Shown in pieces: positions 1 through 7,000 of a stretch of 20,463 bases of DNA (positions are counted from its first letter, which is position 1; each line of letters opens with the position of its first letter). The position numbers were made by a program, and so were the translations under genes. The stretch covers positions 1 through 20,463 of the forward strand of contig CAZFCK010000070.1 in assembly GCA_964517355.1 (NCBI GenBank), in the 5' to 3' direction. The stretch comes from CAZFCK01 sp964517355. GTDB taxonomy: Bacteria; Desulfobacterota; Desulfovibrionia; Desulfovibrionales; Desulfovibrionaceae. A model generated the notes under the pieces. It ran no database searches and was not told the DNA's origin. It saw nothing but the letters and a program-made list of their open reading frames with translations.

Positions 1-8
1 GGGGTGGT

Positions 9-551
9 TCAAAAACTGTGGCTATGGACTATCTCAAACGTGACTTGCTCTAGAATCTCTTCCTCGGTCCAGTCTTTGATAAAACCGGTTGGGGAAAGGA
101 TGTCCAATCCCGGGTCATTTTCATGGTCATAGACCCCGGCAGTGTGATTCAGCAGTTGGGCCATAGTGATGCCGGTAGCATTGGGCACGCTGTCCGGCAA
201 CAGACTGCCAAGGATGGTGTCCAACGACAACAGTCCCTCATCGACCAGGCTAAGAATCAAAGTGGCGGTGAACACTTTGGTTATGCTGGCGATACGTATC
301 CGCGTATCCGGCGTCATAAGACGCCCCGTTTCCAAATCCGCTTTTCCGGCCGCCCCAAAAAAAGTCCCGTAAGAATTCCTGGTCCCCAGCACAAGGCCTG
401 GAAGAGCGTCGTCAGCGACATTGGCGTCCAAAACCGCCTGTATCTCCTTTTCATGGAGATCGCCAGCCCAGGCACGTTTTCCGTTCACCAAAAGACCAAA
501 GCCCGCCCCTCCCAGCAAACCCAAACCTTTGACAAATTCACGCCGATTCAT
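9..551 (-). pseudogene. Truncated Tat-exported serine beta-lactamase / DD-peptidase family protein
   Basis: The reading frame encodes a serine hydrolase of the beta-lactamase class C / D-alanyl-D-alanine carboxypeptidase family (PF00144), which cleaves beta-lactams, peptidoglycan stem peptides or small esters; the substrate cannot be told. I chose the ATG at 551 because it is preceded by a GGAG ribosome-binding site 8 nt away and starts a clear Tat signal (MNRREFVKG, then a Gly/Leu-rich core and an AWA-type cleavage site). The nucleophile motif SITK lies in IRIASITKVF and the family motif LLNHTAG follows. The protein stops at 180 residues, after WTEEEILEQVT and a short tail FEIVHSHSF that does not look like the family; the usual YxN and HxG motifs are missing, and family members usually have more than 330 residues. 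It is therefore broken, probably by an insertion or rearrangement at about 9-37. A reading extension upstream of 551 has no support. Confidence 0.75.
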
Positions 552-973
552 AGCGCACTCCGTGTCAGCAAAGAAGGATTCAAGGTGAAAGCACGTCCGC
601 CTATGACGCATCGTCCCCACGGATTGATCATCCGGCGTCGCAATTCCGTATCCCGGCTCCCGGTCTTCGTCATTTCGCGCCCGATGCGCCATATAGTCAA
701 TCAATTATTGCTGGTCAGGCAAATTCACCGAGCGTATTGCAACATGCTTTATCTACATAAAAAAATAAAAAATAGTGACTACAACAAGAAAAACTTAACA
801 TTTTCCCAAAAACATGGCAGATAATAAAATGTGCTGCATATGCATTACCATTCGAAAATATTATTTTAATAAACATAACAAAAAAGAGTGTGACGGGCAG
901 CAACGAGCATGACGAAGAGGGAATATTCACCTCCGCACTAAGCGCAAAGGCAGTCCACTTTTTTCAATATCCT

Positions 974-992
974 TATAATTATTATCATTGCA
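974..992. promoter_or_regulatory. Possible Fur-box-like operator upstream of the Mop gene
   Basis: Read on the minus strand, this 19-bp stretch matches the classical Fur consensus GATAATGATAATCATTATC at 14 of 19 positions, including AATGATAAT followed after one base by ATTAT. It overlaps the proposed -35 element of the Mop gene, where a repressor would act. The surrounding DNA is AT-rich, so chance similarity is a real possibility. Confidence 0.25.
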
Positions 993-1015
993 AATCATTG
1001 CCAACTAAATATCCT
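988..1015 (+). promoter_or_regulatory. Candidate sigma-70-type promoter of the Mop gene
   Basis: TTGCAA (988-993), a 16-bp spacer and TATCCT (1010-1015) form a plausible -35/-10 pair about 50 bp before the start codon at 1065. The match is moderate and based on inspection only. Confidence 0.35.
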
Positions 1016-1064
1016 GCAATATCAAAACAGTCTTGCCCAATAGCATTACAACAAGGAGAGCATC

Positions 1065-1484
1065 ATGCGCACCAGCGCAAGAAACACTTTTACCGGTGAA
1101 ATTATCAAAATCACCATAAATCCCATCATAAACGAAGTAACGCTTAAAACAGCTTCGGGCTATGTGATTTCAAGCACAATCACAAACAGCAGCCGCGTCG
1201 AACTCGATATTACCGAAGGCAATACTGTAAAAGCCTACGTTAAAGCGACCAACATTATGATCGCACCACACATGCAGCCGTATTCAGCCTGTACGGCCAA
1301 TGCCTTTGCAGGAACAATAACCAAAGTCGTCAGCGACGGCGTAGTCACTGAAGTAAGCGGTATTCTGGAAGACGATACGCCTGTGTGCGCTCTTGTCACC
1401 GGAGGGAGTTTTAATGCCATCGCTATTGGTGAAGGCGATCCTTTCATATTCATGTTCAACGCAATGTCCGTCATTCTGTTCTGA
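1065..1484 (+). CDS. Di-Mop (TOBE) molybdate/tungstate-binding protein
   Basis: A 139-residue soluble protein made of two Mop/TOBE domains (PF03459), the small beta-barrel that binds molybdate or tungstate at subunit interfaces in molbindins and in ModE/ModC. The first domain starts with the hallmark SARNTFTGEI (residues 4-13) and continues IIKITINPIINEVTLKT; the second (about residues 77-139) starts CTANAFAGTITKV and is more divergent, lacking the SARN signature. There is no signal peptide or DNA-binding domain, so it is probably a cytoplasmic store or buffer of the oxyanion rather than a regulator. ATG 1065 follows AAGGAG (1053-1058) by 6 nt. It stands alone between its own promoter and a terminator. 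Mo/W-binding proteins suit sulfate reducers, which use Mo/W formate dehydrogenases; that link is inference. Confidence 0.85.
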   Translation: MRTSARNTFTGEIIKITINPIINEVTLKTASGYVISSTITNSSRVELDITEGNTVKAYVKATNIMIAPHMQPYSACTANAFAGTITKVVSDGVVTEVSGILEDDTPVCALVTGGSFNAIAIGEGDPFIFMFNAMSVILF

Positions 1485-1535
1485 CATTGAGAAAACACTA
1501 TGAAATAGCAAGATTAAATTTTTTCCTCCATATAG

Positions 1536-1577
1536 GCGCGGTCAAGGTGACTCTGTCGCATTGATCGCGCTCTTTTT
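1536..1577 (+). terminator. Rho-independent terminator of the Mop gene
   Basis: GCGCGGTCAA (1536-1545) pairs with TTGATCGCGC (1561-1570) with one G-U pair. The enclosed bases pair again (1547-1551 with 1555-1559), giving a long near-continuous hairpin. It is followed directly by TCTTTTT on the plus strand. It lies between convergent genes and could also slow transcription coming from pbpC, but the T-tract is right only for the plus strand. Confidence 0.8.
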
Positions 1578-1610
1578 ATGCGCCAATAACCGCACCAGTT
1601 CTTCCTTCCA

Positions 1611-4031
1611 TCAGTCAAGGCCGCCTTGGCGCACGCTATAGGTAAGAGCATCCTGGCGCCCCAGGGCGTCCATCAAAACAATGGTGTGCATGCCCGGTTC
1701 CGGCGTGACAAAAAGCCGCTCCGTCGGACTTCCGCTGGCCACAAGCTCACCATCCTGATACCAATAGAGTTTGTGCGCGTCCGCGGCTGTTCGCGCCACC
1801 AGGGCTATACGCTGATACTCTTCCGGCGCCCCTTTGCGCAGGATATACGGGGTACGCGACGATGGTGATACGATGTTCGGCGCTTCTCCCGCAGGAACAT
1901 CCGTGCATAATGGAGACAAAGGCGGTATGCCGTCCGATTCACGCCCCTGGCTGCGCCGCCAGGCCACCAGCTCCGGCGGATCAACGCGCACGATTTTCGA
2001 CACAGCGGGACGGCGCATCAGGCAATCGCCTTCCAAACGCTCCCCGCTTTCAGCATCCACAAACACCTTGCGATGCATGGTGTCGCGCTCCAGCCTGGTG
2101 ACGCCGGAGATCACGGTTATGCGTTTGCGCTCCTCGCATAATGGCGTGGCCAATTGACGGCTCTGGGCGCAGACCAGGGCCTCGTCCAATCGCAGCACAT
2201 CCGGGCGGGGCGGACGCGCCCCCGCTGGTTCAAGGGCGCGAAACAGGGCAAAGAGCAAAGGACCGGCATGCCGCGCCCCGGATATGCCCAGTTCAGGACT
2301 GCCGTTGAGATTGCCCACCCACACGCCTATGGCGTACGTCCCGGAAAAGCCCACGGCCCAGGCATCGCGGTGGCCAAAGGAGGTGCCTGTTTTCCAGGCC
2401 ACGCCGGGCACGTCGCGCGTCAAGCTCCAGGCCTGGGGCATATCGCTCCGTTCCACCTCCGAAAGCATCTCCCCCACGAGATAACAAACTTCCGGAGAAA
2501 GAACAGACTGCTGCCGCCCCTGTTCCGCATAAGGAATTTCGCGTTCGCCGCCGTGCCATACCTCCAGCACATCACGCAAGGGGCGCATCTCCCCTCCCCG
2601 CGCCATTATGGCATATGCGTTCACCAGATCCACAAGACGCACTTCTCCCGCTCCTAACACCAACGGCAGGCCGTAATGTCCGGCAGGCTTATCCAAGGTG
2701 CGCAGTCCGATGCGTTGCAGCAAGCGTAAAAAGGACGGAACGCCGACACGCGCCAGCACGCGCACTGCGGGGGCGTTCAGGGATTGCGTCAGGGCCTCGC
2801 GCACGGTCACGCGCCCCTGATAGTGATTATCATAATTTTTGGCCACATAGCCGGCGAAATCCGTAGGCACGTCCAGGATATAGCTTTCCGGCGCCAAACG
2901 CCCCTGCTCCATGGCCAAGGCATAGAGAAACGGCTTCAGGGTGGAACCCGGCGAACGCACAATATGCGTGCCGTCGATTTGCCCATGGTGCGCGTTGTCC
3001 AGAAAATCAGCGGAGCCGACAAGCGCCCGCAATTCCTGCGCGGCATGGTCGATAACCACCACGGCCATGTTTTCCAGGCCCTGCTCCCGCAATCGCGGCA
3101 TGTGTCCGCGCACCAGGGAGGCGGCCTTGCGCTGCGCGTCCATGTCCAAGGTACTGCGGATGACCGTGGTCTGCGCGCTCCCCGGCCGGGCATAGGCGTC
3201 GAACAACCGTTGACACAGGTGCGGCGCTTTGAGAGGGGGGGAATGCATGCGCTGCGGCAAAGGCTGGGCCTTGGCGTTCACAGCCTCTTCGCGCGTGATC
3301 ACCCCCCGCGCCGCCAGAATGTCCAGGAGCCTGTCGCGCTCCCGCCGCGCCACATCGGGATGCGCGATGGGGTCGTATCCCTTTGGCGCACGTGGGAGAA
3401 TCGTCAGCAAGGCGGCCTCGCCAAGGGACAACCGGGAGGGCGACTTGCCGCAATAGAAATACGCCGCCGCGCCTATGCCCACAATATTGCCCCCAAACGG
3501 CGCCATGTTCAGATACAATTCAAGCAGCTCGTCCTTGCCGTACAGCAGCTCCAACTGCAAGGCGCGGAACGCCTCCACGATCTTGGCGCGCAACGTGCGC
3601 GCTCGCGGCGCCGCCAGGCGCGCCAACTGCATCTGAATGGTGGAGCCTCCGCATTCCACCTGTCCGGCAATGAGGTTGGTCCAGGCCGCACGCATGATGG
3701 AAAAGGGATTCACGCCGGGATGATAGCGAAAAAAGCGGTCTTCCGAAGCAACAAGCACGCGCACCATGTCCGGCGTCACGTCTTCAAGCGCAACCGGGAA
3801 ACGCCAGCGCCCGTCCAAAGGCAGAAAAAAACGCAGCGGTTCGCCGTGGCGATCCAGTATCCTGGTCGCGGCCGGCGGATATAACCTGTGCACAGGAAAG
3901 GGGTAGCGGGCGTTGCAGATCCAAAACGCCGCGAACCCCAGAACGACGCAACACAAGACTCCCGTGGCGCAGACGCGCATGCCGCGCCACGGGAGTCCGG
4001 AAAGGCTATTGCGTGACAGACGCGCTCCCAC
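1611..4031 (-). CDS. pbpC: Penicillin-binding protein 1C (peptidoglycan glycosyltransferase/transpeptidase)
   Basis: Bifunctional class A penicillin-binding protein that polymerises glycan strands from lipid II and has a transpeptidase domain, anchored in the inner membrane facing the periplasm. From the GTG start it has 806 residues: a membrane segment at about 20-40; a GT51 domain with catalytic Glu in SEDRFF (E97) and the GGSTIQMQLAR motif; a transpeptidase domain with STLK (S363, K366), SLN (417-419) and KTGT (547-550); and a C-terminal BiPBP_C-type beta domain. E. coli PbpC (770 aa) has the same order. The frame is open back to a TTG at 4067 and has an ATG at 4058, but neither has a ribosome-binding site. 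GTG 4031 has AAAGGA 8 nt upstream and leaves a 26-bp overlap with the A2M gene, which is typical for this pair. All catalytic motifs are intact. It is cotranscribed with, and presumably translationally coupled to, the A2M gene. Confidence 0.93.
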   Translation of the reverse strand: MGARLSRNSLSGLPWRGMRVCATGVLCCVVLGFAAFWICNARYPFPVHRLYPPAATRILDRHGEPLRFFLPLDGRWRFPVALEDVTPDMVRVLVASEDRFFRYHPGVNPFSIMRAAWTNLIAGQVECGGSTIQMQLARLAAPRARTLRAKIVEAFRALQLELLYGKDELLELYLNMAPFGGNIVGIGAAAYFYCGKSPSRLSLGEAALLTILPRAPKGYDPIAHPDVARRERDRLLDILAARGVITREEAVNAKAQPLPQRMHSPPLKAPHLCQRLFDAYARPGSAQTTVIRSTLDMDAQRKAASLVRGHMPRLREQGLENMAVVVIDHAAQELRALVGSADFLDNAHHGQIDGTHIVRSPGSTLKPFLYALAMEQGRLAPESYILDVPTDFAGYVAKNYDNHYQGRVTVREALTQSLNAPAVRVLARVGVPSFLRLLQRIGLRTLDKPAGHYGLPLVLGAGEVRLVDLVNAYAIMARGGEMRPLRDVLEVWHGGEREIPYAEQGRQQSVLSPEVCYLVGEMLSEVERSDMPQAWSLTRDVPGVAWKTGTSFGHRDAWAVGFSGTYAIGVWVGNLNGSPELGISGARHAGPLLFALFRALEPAGARPPRPDVLRLDEALVCAQSRQLATPLCEERKRITVISGVTRLERDTMHRKVFVDAESGERLEGDCLMRRPAVSKIVRVDPPELVAWRRSQGRESDGIPPLSPLCTDVPAGEAPNIVSPSSRTPYILRKGAPEEYQRIALVARTAADAHKLYWYQDGELVASGSPTERLFVTPEPGMHTIVLMDALGRQDALTYSVRQGGLD

Positions 4032-7000
4032 CCGGGTTATCCTTTGCCGCCGCAGCATTGGTGGCAAGAGACGCAGGAGCGGCAGCGCCGTTTTTTGATG
4101 CGCCTTGAGGCGCGTTCGTTACATTTTCACGCACCACGGCATCGGGAGCATCGGGCGACACCGTCAGGCTCCCGCTTGTGCCGGAGGCGAACAAGGCGGG
4201 ATCGTACATGGCCTCCGCCTGGACAGGGGGCGCAGCGAACGCGCCCGGCGTCACGGCCCGCAACAGGGAGTAATACGTCTGCCATGTTTCCCGGTCGCCT
4301 TCTCCAGGCTTGGACGAAGGAGCGGGCAAATCCAGGAACAAGAGCACGCGGTCGTCGCGTAAATCTTGATACTGGGGCGTATCGCCCATGGCCGAAGCCC
4401 ACGGCAAACGCTCCGTGTTTTCCAGGCGCGGATTCTCCACCTCAAGCCCCGCGGGCAACAGCGCCTGAAGCACCACATTGGCCACAGGCGTCCGCAGGCT
4501 TTTAACGCGCGTGCGCAAGACAACAAGATCTCCCTGGGCCACTCCCTCCTGGGGCAGGGATTTGCCGTCGCGGGCCAGATAAACCTGCTCCACAGCCAGG
4601 CCCTGTGCCGCGGGCTGATACGAAGCCACGGTGGGCACGCCGCGCGTCATCACGCTGTAAAACGCGCTCCCCGGCTCATACCCCGTGTCCATCACGATAC
4701 GCAGCGGCTCGTCGCCAGTAATCTCGGCCTTATGCAGGGTTTTTTCACTGGTAAAAACGCCGATAATGCGCTCTCCCTGATACAACGTGCCTGAGAAAGG
4801 AGCCTTGCGTTCCTGTTTCGCGAAAAAACGCCCCAGCGCCACATAGCACAGGCCGTTTTCCTGGGTACTCCGCAGCGGCGTCGCTTTCATGAGTCCGGTG
4901 AGCTGTTGCACCAGGCGGGGCACGTCGCCGCTGTCCGGATCGATCTCCAATAGAACAGCGAGCCGCAGGGCCGCGCTACGAAGCGGAGACGCGAGATTGT
5001 CTCCTGTTTCACGCTGTTCCGAAGCCGAAGCGCAGGGCGCGGCCAGCACCTTGTCCATGGTCTTCATGTCACCCAAAAGTCCGTATGCGCCGGCCAATAG
5101 CGCCGCGCCTTCCGGCGGAAGCACGCCGATGAAGTGCTTGCGCATGTAATCCATGCCCCCGCGATCAGCCCGTCCGGCCTTGGCCAGCACGAAGTGGGCA
5201 TAGGCCATACGCTCCAAATCGCTTTTGCGCGGTTCCTTTTTCCAGCGCAATTGTTCCTGTACGGCGTCCAAGGCTCTTTGCACAACGCTATCGGGGACGT
5301 GGAAGCCCGCGTCGCGCGCTTCAAGCAGGAAATGGGACGCATAAAGACCGCCCCATGGAAACGGCTGGTCACCGCCGGGCCACATGGTGAAATCGCCGTC
5401 CGGCAGCTGCATGGTCAACAATCGGTTGATACCGGACTGCACCATCGCCGCGGGCTGCCTGCCGTCCAAATCCTCTGGGGACAGCGCCGCGGCCAGAGCG
5501 TCGTAATACAGCAGCGGAAAAACCTTGGACGTGGTCTGCTCCAGGCACCCGTAGGGGTAGCCCAGCAGGTCTTTGAGCCCGCAGCTGAAGCGCAGCAGCG
5601 GCAACGCCCCGACATAGACTTCGCGTTCCAGTCCCTGCTTTTCGAAATAACGCCCTCCAAAGGGCACATCGAGGGCATTCTTCTCCACAGCGCCGGACTG
5701 GACCACGGTGCGCGCAGGCAAGGCGGGGCGCACCGGCACTTCCACGCTGTCCACGGCCTGTTCGCCATTGCCCTGAGCCGTGAAGGAAAAACGAAGGGCG
5801 TCCGGTTCCTGCCCCACGCTGACCGTGAAGTAGGCCAGCGCCTCCTTGGCCTTGGGCACCTGCATGACGGTTTGCGCAACCTGTGCGCTCGCAGCGCCTT
5901 CTATCCGCATGTTCAGGGTAAAAGCCCCTTCCTTGTCCGTATCATTGCGCAGGGTCACGGGAATCTGCACGGTATCCCCCGGCGACAGAAAGCGCGGCAA
6001 GGTGGAGGTGAGCACCAGGGGACTGCGCACCCGCGTTACGGCGTGATTGGACCCGAAACGCCGCCCGTCGCTCACCACGGCCATAACCCGCAAGGCTCCC
6101 TGGAAAGCGGGCACGTCAACGGAAAAAGACGCCTTGCCCTGCGCATCCGCGATGGCGGGTCCGAACCAAAAGGCCACGGGCTTGACCCGGCGCAAACCTT
6201 CGCTACGCACGAACTGCCGCAACCGGTCTATGCCCATGTCGCCCCCGGCAATGGCCGTCCCGACAGCGGGGGGCACGTCCGGAAAAAGCATGGAATAAAT
6301 GTCGTAGGATTCCGTGCCCAAGGCCCGTTTGGCATAGAATCGCGCAAATGGATCAGGGGTTTTCTGGGCAATGAGCTGCAGAATCCCCTCGTCCACGGCG
6401 GCCAGAGTCACCACGGCGCCGGGCTCGGTTCGCACGGAGATTTCAAGCGCTGATTCAGGACGGATCTCCTGGGGCGTGCTTATCCCCACGTCGAGCCTGT
6501 TGACAGTGCGGTCCACGTTAACCGGCACGGCGCCGAAGGCCCGGGCCGGCTCGCCGGACGCCAAGCCCTCCGCTGAACGCACCAACACGCCCGTGACATA
6601 GGCGTTGGGCGCGTATTCCAGGCGCATGGGCATGGTCACGGTGGCCGTGTTCTCCCCCTCTTTGAGCGTGAGCACCCTGCTGTCCCGCACGCCGTTGTTT
6701 TCAACGGTCAGGAGCAGCTTGCCAGCAAAAGGAGTGCGCAATTGCAGGGTGGCTTCCTCGCCGGGGGCGTATTCATCCTTGTCCGCCACTATCTCCAGCC
6801 GCGCGGGATTCTCGATGGCCCACGGCGAATAGCCCCAGCCCCCGGCGTAGAATCCCACCTGGGTGCTGGCGCCTCCCGCCTCGTCCGTGAGCACCACGCG
6901 ATAGCTGCCGAAATCCTTGGGCGTCACCGTCACACTGCCCCTGGCGGGGGCGTTTTCCAGGCGCGTGCTGGAGACCAGCATGGCGTCGCGCACCGAATCA

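Larger units (their letters stand above)
552..1064. other. AT-rich intergenic region without a recognisable gene
   Basis: About 510 bp with no convincing gene on either strand; the short open frames here have no family features and no good ribosome-binding sites. It is visibly richer in A and T than the flanks, especially 750-1040. It contains a perfect 10-bp palindrome TGCATATGCA at 835-844 and the short inverted repeat AAAATATTATTTT near 855. The right end holds the promoter and possible Fur site of the Mop gene; the left end must hold the promoter of the truncated hydrolase, which I could not pick out with confidence. Confidence 0.6.

Noticed and set aside
715..1099. Short open frames in the AT-rich gap on both strands
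   Set aside because: Low-complexity products with no start signals and no homology that I can recognise.
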